From Trichocoleus sp. FACHB-46 (GTDB taxonomy: Bacteria > Cyanobacteriota > Cyanobacteriia > FACHB-46): 64,000 nt of DNA. Every line of letters begins with the position of its first letter. The stretch's first letter is position 1. Positions 44,805 to 54,038 of the stretch are shown here, piece by piece. The notes beneath the pieces were generated by a model. That model had not been told where the DNA came from. It did not search any database and was given only the letters and a program-made list of their open reading frames with translations. Location: NCBI RefSeq assembly GCF_014695385.1, contig NZ_JACJOD010000006.1, positions 248,001 to 312,000 of the forward strand, in the 5' to 3' direction. Both the position numbers and the translations under genes were made by a program.

Positions 44805-45593
44805 ATGAATCATCCCTCGTTGCGATCGCTCGGAGTCCCACCCAATGCTTGGTACGTAGACGCTGCGATCGCCGATCTCACCCGTCCACCCCTTGATCCC
44901 CAACTCATTACACTAGCCACCGAAACCAAAACTTTACGGCTAGACCTGGCTAAAGCGGCGATCTTGGTGATCGACATGCAAAATGACTTTTGTCATCCAG
45001 ACGGTTGGCTGGCCTCCATTGGGGTAGACGTTAGCCCAGCCCGTCAGCCGATCGCACCTTTGCAAGGGTTGTTGCCTGTGCTCCGCAATGCTCAGGTTCC
45101 AGTCATTTGGCTCAACTGGGGCAATCGACCTGACTTGATGAACATCAGTCCTGCGACTCGACACGTCTATAACCCTACGGGTGACGGGGTGGGATTGGGC
45201 GATCGCCTGCCAAATGGTGCCCCAGTGCTGAGAAAAGATAGTTGGGCGGCAGCAGTCGTTGATGAACTAGAACTCAAGCCAGAAGATATTGCCGTTGATA
45301 AGTACCGCATGAGTGGCTTTTGGGATACCCCGCTCGATAGTATCTTGCGAAACTTGAGTCGAACTACTCTATTTTTTACTGGCGTCAATGCTGACCAATG
45401 TGTCATGGCAACGCTGCAAGATGCCAACTTCCTCGGCTACGATTGCATCTTGCTGCAAGACTGTACCGCGACTACCTCTCCAGAATTTTGCTGGCAAGCC
45501 ACACTCTATAACGTCAAGCAGTGCTTTGGTTTTGTCAGTAATTCCCATGCCCTGATTGATGGCATTAAAACCATTAGCCCTACCAGCAACTAG
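44805..45593 (+). CDS. Isochorismatase-like cysteine hydrolase
   Basis: A 262-residue member of the isochorismatase-like fold. The catalytic triad is complete: Asp57 in VIDMQNDFCHPDGWL, Lys166 in VDKYRMSGFWDT and Cys199 in TGVNADQCVMATLQDA. With this cysteine it is a hydrolase of the nicotinamidase/ureidoacrylate/biuret amidohydrolase type, not an isochorismatase (which lacks it). An N-terminal extension of about 50 residues is longer than in nicotinamidase and fits the ureidoacrylate/biuret group. ATG start at 44805. The cupin gene follows after 40 bases. Confidence 0.87.
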   Translation: MNHPSLRSLGVPPNAWYVDAAIADLTRPPLDPQLITLATETKTLRLDLAKAAILVIDMQNDFCHPDGWLASIGVDVSPARQPIAPLQGLLPVLRNAQVPVIWLNWGNRPDLMNISPATRHVYNPTGDGVGLGDRLPNGAPVLRKDSWAAAVVDELELKPEDIAVDKYRMSGFWDTPLDSILRNLSRTTLFFTGVNADQCVMATLQDANFLGYDCILLQDCTATTSPEFCWQATLYNVKQCFGFVSNSHALIDGIKTISPTSN

Positions 45594-45633
45594 TCAATAG
45601 CTACCTTCCCCCTCAACCTTGGAGTCTAATGTC

Positions 45634-46083
45634 ATGAATGCTTGTGTGATTCCGGTTGCTAAAACTCCCAACGATTATCAAGCTTTTCGCATCAGCCCTC
45701 AAGATACCAATCGTTTGGCGATCGTATTTGATCCCAATATTGCCAACGCATCGGTCACTATGTGTGTCGAGATTTTTGATATTGGTGGCAAAACCCCACC
45801 TAACCGACATCAATTTGCCGTGGAAATGTTTTTTATCTTAAAAGGGGAAGGGCTGGCCCATTGTGATGGCAAAGTTGTAGCGATTCGGACGGGTGATAGT
45901 ATTTTAGTCCCACCGACAGGCACCCACGCCATTGAAAATATAGGCATGGGTCGTCTGTACGCCCTCTGTGTCATGGTGCCCAACGAAGACTTTGCCGAAC
46001 TGATCCGTAGCGGTACCTCGGTTGAATTGGACGAGGAGGATTTAGCCGTTTTGCAGCGATCGGATGGGTGGGGGGCACGTTAG
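45634..46083 (+). CDS. Single-domain cupin protein
   Basis: A 149-residue cupin. The two motifs are visible: GKTPPNRHQFAVEMFFILKG (motif 1, though only one His is clear) and DSILVPPTGTHAIENIG (motif 2, with a His). The Glu and one His of motif 1 are present, so metal binding is likely but not certain. The frame opens earlier with TTG at 45619, but that TTG overlaps the GGAG ribosome site; ATG at 45634 is the start. It lies between the cysteine hydrolase and CocE genes, with a 7-base gap to the latter. Confidence 0.8.
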   Translation: MNACVIPVAKTPNDYQAFRISPQDTNRLAIVFDPNIANASVTMCVEIFDIGGKTPPNRHQFAVEMFFILKGEGLAHCDGKVVAIRTGDSILVPPTGTHAIENIGMGRLYALCVMVPNEDFAELIRSGTSVELDEEDLAVLQRSDGWGAR

Positions 46084-46090
46084 GCTTTCT

Positions 46091-47719
46091 ATGTTTTCTG
46101 TGCGTCCTAAAGAAACCGTTTCAATGCTGACTCGCGATCGCGTCCGTTTAGATGCGGATGTGTATCGACCCGATGCGGTGGGTGAGTTTCCGGTTTTATT
46201 GATGCGGCAACCGTATGGGCGGGCGATCGCTTCGACGGTGGTGTATGCCCATCCCACTTGGTATGCGGCCCACGGGTACATCGTGGTGATTCAGGATGTG
46301 CGGGGACGTGGCACTTCTGAAGGCGAGTTTGATTTATTTGCCCACGAAATCGAGGATGGCTTTGACGCCGTCAATTGGGCGGCGGAATTGCCTGCCAGCA
46401 ACGGCCAAGTCGGGATGTATGGCTTTTCCTATCAAGGGATGACCCAGCTGTATGCCGCGATCGCTCGTCCCCCTGCCCTGAAAGCGTTGTGCCCCAGCAT
46501 GGTTGGCTACGACCTCTACAGCGATTGGGCCTATGAAAATGGGGCGTTTTGCTTGCAGGCCAATTTGGGCTGGGCAATTCAACTTGCTGCCGAAACTGCC
46601 CGATTGCGAGGAGATGAAGTAGCGTTCCAAAAGCTTTATGCGGCGGCTCGCAACTTGCCTTTGCATGATCCCATCCCTGCTCGCCCCCATATTCTGAAAG
46701 ACTTAGCGCCCGATTCTTTCTACCACGATTGGTTAGAGCACCCCACACCAGACGATTATTGGGCCAAGGTGTCGCCGAAAAACTATATGCAAAATCAGAA
46801 TATTGATTTGCCGATGTTGCATATCGGTGGCTGGTTTGACCCCTATCTGCGCGGAACCCTCCACCTCTATCAAGATTTAGCGGCTCGCAGTCAATATCCT
46901 CAGTATTTGGTCGTGGGGCCGTGGGCACATTTGCCTTGGGGCCGCAAGTTGGGCGCGATCGATTATGGCCTAGAAGCCAATAGCCCGATTGACACACTAC
47001 AAATTCGCTGGTTCGACCAATTCCTCAAAGGCATCGATACAGGATTACAGGACGAACTACCCGTCCGCCTCTTTGAGATGGGCAGCAACGAATGGAGCTT
47101 TTTTGAGCAATGGCCTGAAGGCAAACCCAAAGCCTATTTTCTCGCTAGCAATGGTCTTGCCAGCCTAGATGACCAAACAGGAACTCTGGTAGAAACTTCT
47201 CCAGAAGCGATCGCCCCCGATGTCTTTGTGCATGATCCTTGGCGACCTGTCCCAGCATTAGGGGGTCATGCCTCGTTGCCTGCGGGTTCGTGCGATCGCT
47301 CTGCTCTTGATTGCCGTACCGATATCGTCACCTACACCTCTGCCCTTCTAACCGAAGATTTGCAGATTGTGGGTGAGGCGATCGCAGAAATCCATTGCAC
47401 CGCTGACCAACCTAGTTTTGATCTGTGTGTCGTGCTCTCGGAAATCAAACCGAATGGCCGTATCTACAACCTGACTCAAGGCTACATCCGGGTAAATCAG
47501 GGCCAAACGACTTCCCCCCTCACAATTCCGCTGCAAGCGACTTGTGTGCAAATCGCTCAAGGCAATGCTCTCCGCCTCAGCATTAGTGCAGCTTGCTTCC
47601 CCGCCTATCCGGTCAATCCTGGTACAGGTGCCTTTCCTGCCAAAACCCGTTTGATTGATTCGCAAATTATTACAGTGGCGATCGCATCAGGCAAACTCAT
47701 CCTCCCTACCACTGAATAA
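46091..47719 (+). CDS. CocE/NonD family hydrolase
   Basis: A 542-residue serine hydrolase of the CocE/X-Pro dipeptidyl-peptidase group. The nucleophile elbow GFSYQG gives Ser113. The lid helices follow, then the Asp in IGGWFDPYLRGTL and the His in VGPWAHLPWG. The jelly-roll C-terminal domain starts near residue 340 (PKAYFLASNGLASLDDQTGT). No signal peptide, so cytoplasmic. The family cleaves amides and esters with bulky groups (cocaine, acyl-amino acids, antibiotics). The start at 46091 avoids a 20-base overlap with the cupin gene; the alternative GTG/ATG at 46064 is less likely. It ends the three-gene set. Confidence 0.85.
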   Translation: MFSVRPKETVSMLTRDRVRLDADVYRPDAVGEFPVLLMRQPYGRAIASTVVYAHPTWYAAHGYIVVIQDVRGRGTSEGEFDLFAHEIEDGFDAVNWAAELPASNGQVGMYGFSYQGMTQLYAAIARPPALKALCPSMVGYDLYSDWAYENGAFCLQANLGWAIQLAAETARLRGDEVAFQKLYAAARNLPLHDPIPARPHILKDLAPDSFYHDWLEHPTPDDYWAKVSPKNYMQNQNIDLPMLHIGGWFDPYLRGTLHLYQDLAARSQYPQYLVVGPWAHLPWGRKLGAIDYGLEANSPIDTLQIRWFDQFLKGIDTGLQDELPVRLFEMGSNEWSFFEQWPEGKPKAYFLASNGLASLDDQTGTLVETSPEAIAPDVFVHDPWRPVPALGGHASLPAGSCDRSALDCRTDIVTYTSALLTEDLQIVGEAIAEIHCTADQPSFDLCVVLSEIKPNGRIYNLTQGYIRVNQGQTTSPLTIPLQATCVQIAQGNALRLSISAACFPAYPVNPGTGAFPAKTRLIDSQIITVAIASGKLILPTTE

Positions 47720-47729
47720 AATCCTGCGC

Positions 47730-48308
47730 TTAATCGCTATTGCCCATCAACGCCACGTCCTCATAGAGAGTTGCGATCGCACTTTGGAAAGCAACGCTAG
47801 CCATTTGAATTTCGGCGCTATTAGTATAAGGAGTTAGCACCCACTGATCGGCTTGGTTGCGACGAAACACATCCACACTCATCCGTTTTTGGCTCACCAA
47901 AACATATTCCTGAAGGCTCTCAAGCTGGCGGTAATCGGCAAATTTATCACCTCGATCAAAAGCTTCAGTCGTATCTGATAAAACTTCCACAATCAAGCAA
48001 GGGTAGCGGACAAAGTTGCTGAAGCTGCGATCGCGCTCATCGCAAGTAACGATTACATCTGGGTAATGGTACGTGTTGATTGCCTAGATATGCACTTTGG
48101 TATCCGAAGCAAAGGTGAGGCAGCCTTTGCCACGCAAATGCGTTCTTAAAGCTGTGGCGAGGTTAATAGCAATCAGGACATGAGCATTACTCGCTCCTGC
48201 CATTCTGTAGATTTGACCATCCCTGTACTCGTGTTTCACAGGGCTATTGTCTTCCCCTACCAAATAGGCTTCTGGGGAAACATAGCTACCCCTAGAATTT
48301 GTAACCAC
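47730..48308 (-). pseudogene. Uma2 family endonuclease-like gene with in-frame stop
   Basis: The first 74 codons from GTG at 48308 read as the start of a Uma2 protein (SYVSPEAYLVGEDNSPVKHE, YRDGQIYRMAGASNAHVLI). A TAG at 48084-48086 interrupts between VHI and AINTYHYPDV. The same frame then stays open to 47730 (YPDVIVTCDERDRSFSNFVR, YPCLIVEVLSDTTEAFDRGD) with no frameshift. The whole length of a normal Uma2 protein, about 190 residues, is kept, and all residues of the PD-(D/E)xK-type core seem present. One base change (probably GAG to TAG) explains the break. Read error or read-through are alternatives. Confidence 0.85.
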
Positions 48309-48596
48309 TTCTCATATTCCATTTCAGTACTTTCAGTTTAAGCAGGTTCACTTTTGAAAGCTGGAGGGCTGACTTTATTCTGCCTTGAGGGGAAGGAAAT
48401 CAAGCTCTGCCAACGGATTTGCGCAATCGCCGCAGCCTACCGATCTGGTGCAGAAGGCGATCGCTATACTCTGTTTTCGAGCCTGCCTACTCCCTTCTGA
48501 TAGGGCTAATTTCGTGCGTGCGGTTTGGCTAATTGTTCGCAGAAGAGATAGAACAGAACTAACCAACCTATCGACCTACGAGTGTGGGCCAAAACT

Positions 48597-49097
48597 ATGG
48601 TGCAGGAACCACAGCCGATCCCAACTTCTGAGTTTGCTGATGTTGAGTCCGTGGACAGCATCATTAGCGCACTTTACAATTCGATTTCTTTTGGTGCTGG
48701 AGAGCAGCCTGACTCGAATCGGCTACGCTCTCTGTTTATGCCTGGAGCCCACCTGATTCACGTCAAAACGGATGCTGCGGACACGATGGATGTGGAAACC
48801 TTTATCGATCGCTTGGTTCAGCAGATTCAAGCTGGCATCTTAACTGAGTTTATCGAAGCAGAGCTAGCTCGTCACACTAAAAGCTTTGGCAATATTGCTC
48901 AAGTATTCAGTACGTTTGAAACCCGCTTGGTCACCGATTACCGCTCGTCCTCGGCTCGTGGCATCCATAGCATTCAACTAATGCGCTATGGCGATCGCTG
49001 GTGGATTACGAACCTGCTTTGGGACGATGAGCAGAGCGACAAACCCATTCCAGCCAAGTATCTACCAGAGCAGCAATTTCCAGAATCATCTGAGTGA
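48597..49097 (+). CDS. SnoaL/NTF2-like protein
   Basis: A 166-residue protein with the pattern of an NTF2-like (SnoaL/DUF4440-type) cone fold: VDSIISALYNSISFGAGEQP at the start, LRSLFMPGAHLIHVKTDAAD, FSTFETRL, and a final strand pair HSIQLMRYGDRWWITNLLWD. Such proteins may be enzymes or binding modules; the fold alone does not tell. The frame opens five codons earlier; ATG at 48597 begins VQEPQPIP. It stands alone between the Uma2 pseudogene and a small membrane protein. Confidence 0.72.
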   Translation: MVQEPQPIPTSEFADVESVDSIISALYNSISFGAGEQPDSNRLRSLFMPGAHLIHVKTDAADTMDVETFIDRLVQQIQAGILTEFIEAELARHTKSFGNIAQVFSTFETRLVTDYRSSSARGIHSIQLMRYGDRWWITNLLWDDEQSDKPIPAKYLPEQQFPESSE

Positions 49098-49192
49098 TTC
49101 CCCCATTCAGATGAAGGCGTTAGCACTTACGAATTTCTAGGATCAGAGATAGTTCTCTCTCCAGCATTGTTCGCTGGTATGGAATTCGAGTC

Positions 49193-49366
49193 ATGGTGTA
49201 TTTCACATTTCTCATGGAACTGGTGGTCCTGTTCGTGCTGACTTGCTTGCTATGTTGGCTGGTGAATGCCTTGTGGATCTTTAATCCCTTGTTCACCCTG
49301 GTGTTGTTGCTGGTGGGAGTTTTGGGTTTGGGTTACGGCGCTTTAGTTGTGGTGGATAATATTTAG
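49193..49366 (+). CDS. Small membrane protein, 57 residues
   Basis: ATG at 49193 opens a 57-codon frame, too short for most automatic tracks. It encodes two hydrophobic helices (LVVLFVLTCLLCWLVNALWI and TLVLLLVGVLGLGYGALVVV) joined by FNP, with D55 near the end. It lies between two plus-strand genes, 36 bases before the DUF952 gene. Homology is unknown. Hydrophobic codon bias and lack of stops fit a real small protein, but chance remains possible. Confidence 0.5.
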   Translation: MVYFTFLMELVVLFVLTCLLCWLVNALWIFNPLFTLVLLLVGVLGLGYGALVVVDNI

Positions 49367-49402
49367 GCCAATTGTTTAGGAAAGCGTTTAACCGCGATCG
49401 CA

Positions 49403-49750
49403 ATGCCATTCATTTTCCACATCACCTCAGCGCCCCAGTGGGAGCAAGACCAACTGGCGGGAATTTACCAAGGCGACACCTTAGCATCAGAAGGATTTAT
49501 CCACTGCTCTACACTTCAGCAGGTTGAGGGAGTGGCGAATCGTTACTTTACAGGACAAACTGATTTACTACTGCTCTGCATTAATTCTGATCAAGTTCAA
49601 GCCGAAATTAAATACAAAGCGCTGGTCGGCGATGAAGAATACCCTCACATTTACGGCCCTCTCAATTTAGATGCCGTCACTGAAGTTGCTCCCTGGGCAC
49701 CTCAACCAGATGGCACCTTTGCGCTACCCGCCGCGATCGCCAACTCATAG
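49403..49750 (+). CDS. DUF952 family protein
   Basis: A 115-residue protein. PFIFHITSAPQWEQDQLAGI, then EGFIHCSTLQQVEGVANRYF and EEYPHIYGPLNLDAV match DUF952 (a small fold close to RNA-2'-phosphotransferase / ADP-ribose-binding types). Conserved His in IHCST and PHIYG are visible. Function is not established. ATG start at 49403. A pair of hairpins follows its stop at 49765. Confidence 0.85.
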   Translation: MPFIFHITSAPQWEQDQLAGIYQGDTLASEGFIHCSTLQQVEGVANRYFTGQTDLLLLCINSDQVQAEIKYKALVGDEEYPHIYGPLNLDAVTEVAPWAPQPDGTFALPAAIANS

Positions 49751-49764
49751 AACCACATTTACTG

Positions 49765-49815
49765 AGGCTGCCTACGCAGCCTTTGTTGCAATAGCCGCAC
49801 CCTTGAGGGTGTCGG
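49765..49815 (+). repeat. Double-hairpin element between DUF952 and sbcC
   Basis: AGGCTGC / GCAGCCT (7 base pairs) around CTAC, then CCGCACCC / GGGTGTCGG around TTGA, where ACCC / GGGT is exact. It lies between two convergent 3' ends. Only one copy is seen here; its layout is like that of the three-copy repeat but the sequence is different. It may act as a two-way terminator. Confidence 0.6.
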
Positions 49816-49819
49816 TTCC

Positions 49820-52800
49820 TTAGAGCGACAAGTGGAGTTGGGAGCCTGACTCGGTTTTGTGGACTTCAATTCGAGCTTGGAAGGCTTCCTTAAAGTGGGG
49901 CATGTGGGTAACGGTCAAGATGCAAGAAAAGTCAGAGGCGATCGCATTAATCGCGGCAATTAAGCGATCGCAACCTTCACTGTCCTGAGTACCAAAGCCT
50001 TCATCCACAATCAACATCTGCAAAGCCGTGCCAGAGCGTTGCGCCAGCAGTTTTGCGAGGGCGAGGCGAATCGCAAAGTTAACCCGGAAGGCTTCGCCCC
50101 CCGAATAAGTTTCGTAGGGACGCGTACCTCGAATATCAGCAATCAAAATATCCAGGGTATCGATCAGCCTAGAGCTAGCCTTCGTGCCTTTACCGCGTCC
50201 TGCCCGCTGGGTGACAAACTGCACGTGTAACTGATTGGCGCTGAGGCGAGCCAGAATTTGGTTGGTTTCTGCTTCCAACTGGGGCAAAACATTCTCAATC
50301 ATCAACGCCTGAATGCCGTTCTTGCCAAAAGCTTGGGATAGCTCGTGATAGACCCGATATTGCCGTCGCGCGGTTTGAAGCTGCTGCTGTTGCGCTTCTG
50401 CCTGAACTTGCAGCGTTTCTAAGTGCTGCTGTTGTTGTTGCAAGCGGCCCAAACGAGCTAATTGACCGTTGAGTTGGGCTTGCTGCTGTTGAATCTGTTG
50501 CTCCAAACTACGAATTTGCTCTGCTGGATCAGCCATTTGCTCTAGCTGCTGGATCAGTTGCTCCAGTTGAGTAGTGGCTTGCTGGAGATGTTGCGATCGC
50601 ACTTCTAGCAATTCGCTCAATTCAGCAATGCGTTGTTGCACTTGGGGATACTGCTGCTGCGCTTGGCACAGAGATTGATAGCGAAACTGCCACGCTTGAG
50701 CTTGGCGCACCTGAGTCCGCAAAGCGTTGTGATGATCCAAGTTGTAATCGATTTCCGCGATCGCTTGATCCAGCGCGTTAATTGACTGTTGCAGTGGTGA
50801 GTCGGTTTGCTGTTGCTCTAGTTGCTGTTGTATGGCCGCAATTTGGGCTTCTAGCTCTGGTTGGCGAGCCGCTAAGTTAGCCTGTCGTCGTTGGGCTTGT
50901 TTAATCTCGGCTTGTTTGATTTCCGCCCAACGCCAGCGTTCTGCCTCTCCCTTGGCTAAAGCATGGTTGCGATCGTCATAGTTAAGCTGCTGTAAGCTCT
51001 GCTCCAATGCCGTTAATTCTTCCTGAAGTTCCGTGGCGTAGTAGCCTGTGCTGAGGGCTTGTTGCAGCTTTTCCTGCTCCGCGAGCACCTGTTGCAGCTT
51101 TTCCTGCATCTCTAAGCTGACCTGCAATTGCTCTTGCAATTGGCCCCGCCGCTCTAGCAAACCCTTGTGCCCCGCTAATTCTCGGTCTAAGTCGCGATAT
51201 TCTTGCCGTAGCACGTGAATTTCACGGTCTGAGACGGCGAGCTGCTCCCGCACCACCCAAAGCTGATCAATAATTTCCTGGTGCTCTGCTTCGTTTTTCT
51301 GTTGCACCAACTGCCAGTGATGCTTATCCAAAGGGCGATCGCAGAGAGGGCAAGCCGCATTAGGTTGCTGCAACAATTGAACTTTGTTTTCGAGTTCTGC
51401 CAGTTGCGCTTCGTAGTCGCGCTGATGCACCTGTAACCGCTCCAAAAAACTGCGCCGTTCCAGTCCCTTTTCCCGCACCCGTTGCTGGTAAACTTGCCGT
51501 TTCTCCAGATGCTCAATCTGCTCTGCTACTTCCAGCGCTGCCTGTTGTAACTTGGGTTGACGAGCTTGCTGCGCTTGCAATTGTCGCACTGTGGTTCGCA
51601 ACTCTTCCAAGCGAGCGGTGAGGCGATCTTGGGCCCGCTCAATTTGGCTTTGTAGCTGGTGTTGGCGCTGAAGTAGCGGTGCCACTTGAGTTTGCAGCTG
51701 ATCCAGTTCTGTCAACCGAGCACGAGCTTGCTGTAAGCGCTCCATCGCAGTTTCCACCTCAGCCGCCTTATTCAAGGTATGCTGCACATCTTGCTCTTGT
51801 TGCCGCAACGCCTCTAGCTGAGCTTCCAGGTGGCGCAATTGGTCTTTAATTTCACCAATCTGCTGCGCTTGCTGTTGCTGCAACCGTTGCCGTTGAGTCT
51901 GAGCCGACTGGTGCGCTTGGAACTTAGCCGATTGCTCCTCCTCTTGCACCTGCAAACTTTGGAATTGGGCGTAACCTGCTGCGATCGCCTCTTCTTGCCC
52001 TAGAAGCGCCGCCAACTCCTGCTCCTGATGCTGAGCACTGGCGAGGTCTTGTTGGAGCCGCCGATAATCCTGGTTGAGGCTGCGCTGTTGCTGCTGCTGC
52101 CAAGTCAGTTGTTGCTCCCACGTGCGACGCTGGTGTTGCATCGCCTGCAATTGCTGCAACTGCTCCTGGTTCGCCGTTTGTGTCGCTTGCATCGCCACTA
52201 AATCTGTTTCCAGAACCGCTTGTTCCTGAGCGATCGCCTCTCGTTGCTGCAACTGCTCCTGAATGGACTCCAAACTGCGCTCTAGCAGGTCAATTTGCCC
52301 TTTCGCCTGCCGCGATAAATCCTTTGATTGCTCCGCTAACTCATCATACTGATCCAGCTTCAGCAAGTCCGCCAAAATCTGCTTGCGTTCACTGGGCCGT
52401 TTCAGCATAAATTCATCAGCTCGACCCTGACGTAAATAAGCCGAATTCACAAACGTCTCATAGTCCAGCTTCAGATGATCCAAAATCAACTGTTGCGTCG
52501 CCCGCATCCCCCGCTCCGTCAGAGGCCGAAACGTCGGTGTGACACTGCCAGCATTCAACCCCGCGATCGCCACCTGAAACTCCAGAGAACTCGCCTGTCC
52601 CCGCGATCGCGTCCGAATCACCCGATAGATCTGCTGATGACTCTGAAACGTAAAGTCCACCTGAGCTTCCTTCGCGCCCAAGTGAATAATGTCATCCTCC
52701 GAGCTAGCACGACTCTGCCCCCACAGCGACCAAGCGATTGCCTCCAATAGCGACGATTTCCCCGACCCATTCGGGCCGCAGACACAAGCCGTATGCAGAC

Positions 52801-52867
52801 CCCGAAAATCCAGAGTCGCTTCGCGGTAACTGAGAAAGTTTTTGAGGCTAAGTTGTAGCGGAATCAT
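49820..52867 (-). CDS. sbcC: SbcC-like SMC nuclease subunit
   Basis: A 1015-residue SMC-type ATPase. Walker A GPNGSGKSSLLEAI is near residue 35; a long Gln-rich coiled coil follows, with the zinc hook CPLCDRPL near residue 503, and the second arm leads to the ABC signature YSGGEAFRVNFA and Walker B LQMLIVDEGFGTQDSEG. This is the SbcC/Rad50 layout. SbcCD cuts DNA hairpins and ends. No SbcD lies next to it; the MBL gene nearby is not a nuclease of that type. ATG start at 52867. Confidence 0.9.
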   Translation of the reverse strand: MIPLQLSLKNFLSYREATLDFRGLHTACVCGPNGSGKSSLLEAIAWSLWGQSRASSEDDIIHLGAKEAQVDFTFQSHQQIYRVIRTRSRGQASSLEFQVAIAGLNAGSVTPTFRPLTERGMRATQQLILDHLKLDYETFVNSAYLRQGRADEFMLKRPSERKQILADLLKLDQYDELAEQSKDLSRQAKGQIDLLERSLESIQEQLQQREAIAQEQAVLETDLVAMQATQTANQEQLQQLQAMQHQRRTWEQQLTWQQQQQRSLNQDYRRLQQDLASAQHQEQELAALLGQEEAIAAGYAQFQSLQVQEEEQSAKFQAHQSAQTQRQRLQQQQAQQIGEIKDQLRHLEAQLEALRQQEQDVQHTLNKAAEVETAMERLQQARARLTELDQLQTQVAPLLQRQHQLQSQIERAQDRLTARLEELRTTVRQLQAQQARQPKLQQAALEVAEQIEHLEKRQVYQQRVREKGLERRSFLERLQVHQRDYEAQLAELENKVQLLQQPNAACPLCDRPLDKHHWQLVQQKNEAEHQEIIDQLWVVREQLAVSDREIHVLRQEYRDLDRELAGHKGLLERRGQLQEQLQVSLEMQEKLQQVLAEQEKLQQALSTGYYATELQEELTALEQSLQQLNYDDRNHALAKGEAERWRWAEIKQAEIKQAQRRQANLAARQPELEAQIAAIQQQLEQQQTDSPLQQSINALDQAIAEIDYNLDHHNALRTQVRQAQAWQFRYQSLCQAQQQYPQVQQRIAELSELLEVRSQHLQQATTQLEQLIQQLEQMADPAEQIRSLEQQIQQQQAQLNGQLARLGRLQQQQQHLETLQVQAEAQQQQLQTARRQYRVYHELSQAFGKNGIQALMIENVLPQLEAETNQILARLSANQLHVQFVTQRAGRGKGTKASSRLIDTLDILIADIRGTRPYETYSGGEAFRVNFAIRLALAKLLAQRSGTALQMLIVDEGFGTQDSEGCDRLIAAINAIASDFSCILTVTHMPHFKEAFQARIEVHKTESGSQLHLSL

Positions 52868-53034
52868 TCAAACGGCAGTGCAACACTCATTTACTGGAGA
52901 GTCAGAGTACATTTGCACTGTCTCATAGTCTAGCGGTTGCCCAAGCCATTCTGTCTACTCAACACCAGAATCGTGACTACCCGCCATCCTTATAAACCTG
53001 AACCGACCTATCAACAAAACGCTAGGTTAAAAGT

Positions 53035-53868
53035 ATGAAAATCCATCACCTCAACTGTGCCACGCAGTGCATCCTAGGTGGAAGATTAGTCGGTGGCAAA
53101 GGCGGTTTATTCCACCGAGTTCCTATTGTGAGCCACTGCCTCTTGATTGAAACCGAAGCTGGCTTAGTTTTAGTCGATACTGGCTTGGGCTTACAAGACA
53201 TTGCCCAACCTCAACAGCGACTGAGCAGTGGTTTCCTTTTTCTAGCGTGCCCACAGCTCATCCCAGAAGAAACAGCAGTCCATCAAGTAGAGCAACTAGG
53301 TTTCTCCCGCCATGACGTGCGGCATATTATCCTCACCCATTTAGACCTCGACCATGCAGGTGGCATCGCAGACTTTCCTCAAGCCAAAGTGCATTTATTG
53401 GATGCCGAATATTGCGCCGCCACCCAACCCAAAACCAGACGCGATCGCTATCGTTACCGCCCCTTGCAATGGCAACATGAGCCAGACTGGGTGCGTTATC
53501 AAATCCAAGGCGATCGCTGGTTCGGCTTCGAGTGCATCCAACAACTCACCGGATTACCCCCAGAAATTCTCCTTGTGCCTCTCCTCGGCCACACCCACGG
53601 CCATACAGGAGTAGCCATCCAAACCCCCACAGGTTGGCTATTACATGCAGGCGACGCTTACTACTTCCACCAAGAAATGCACCCCACCCATCCTCATTGC
53701 CCATTCGGCCTAGCCGTAGTGCAGCGAGTCGGTGCAGTCGATAACCCAACCCGCCTCCACAACCAAGAGCGCCTACGACAACTGAAACAGCAACAAGCAG
53801 GAACAGTAGAAATTATTTGTGCTCACGATCCAATGGAGTTGAGGGGAAGGAGGAAAGATGAGCGATGA
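53035..53868 (+). CDS. MBL-fold metallo-hydrolase
   Basis: A 277-residue metallo-beta-lactamase-fold protein. The motif HLDLDHAGG gives His102, Asp104, Asp106 and His107; later metal ligands are in LLGHTHGHTGVAI and LLHAGDAYYF, and a final His lies in ICAHDPMEL. The layout is that of AHL-lactonase-like enzymes, but many unrelated hydrolases share it. ATG start at 53035, divergent from sbcC. A copy of the three-copy repeat follows about 105 bases after its stop. Confidence 0.88.
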   Translation: MKIHHLNCATQCILGGRLVGGKGGLFHRVPIVSHCLLIETEAGLVLVDTGLGLQDIAQPQQRLSSGFLFLACPQLIPEETAVHQVEQLGFSRHDVRHIILTHLDLDHAGGIADFPQAKVHLLDAEYCAATQPKTRRDRYRYRPLQWQHEPDWVRYQIQGDRWFGFECIQQLTGLPPEILLVPLLGHTHGHTGVAIQTPTGWLLHAGDAYYFHQEMHPTHPHCPFGLAVVQRVGAVDNPTRLHNQERLRQLKQQQAGTVEIICAHDPMELRGRRKDER

Positions 53869-53972
53869 AAAGGGAGGAATCAGAGAGTGAGGGGAGAGGA
53901 GTGAAGAGTGAGAAGCCAAAAGCTAATAGCCAACTACCCACCCCAAAACTTGAAACACCCACACTTAAACTC

Positions 53973-54038
53973 GTTTGGAGGGGGTCTGGGGGACGCAACC
54001 GTCCCTCAGCGGGGGTTTGGGGGCGAGTGCCCCCAAGG
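53973..54038 (+). repeat. Dispersed double-hairpin repeat, copy 2
   Basis: The first stem has a G for A (GGGGGACG / CGTCCCTC) which still pairs with U as G-U; the second has loop GAGT in place of AAGC, with the stem exact. It lies between the MBL gene and tatC, both on the plus strand. Confidence 0.9.

Noticed and set aside
44805-45593. True isochorismatase
   Set aside because: The catalytic cysteine (Cys199) is present. Isochorismatases lack it, so this is a cysteine hydrolase of the same fold.
53035-53868. SbcD partner of SbcC
   Set aside because: It has the HxDxDH motif of MBL hydrolases, not the calcineurin-type phosphoesterase motifs of SbcD, and it is divergent from sbcC.
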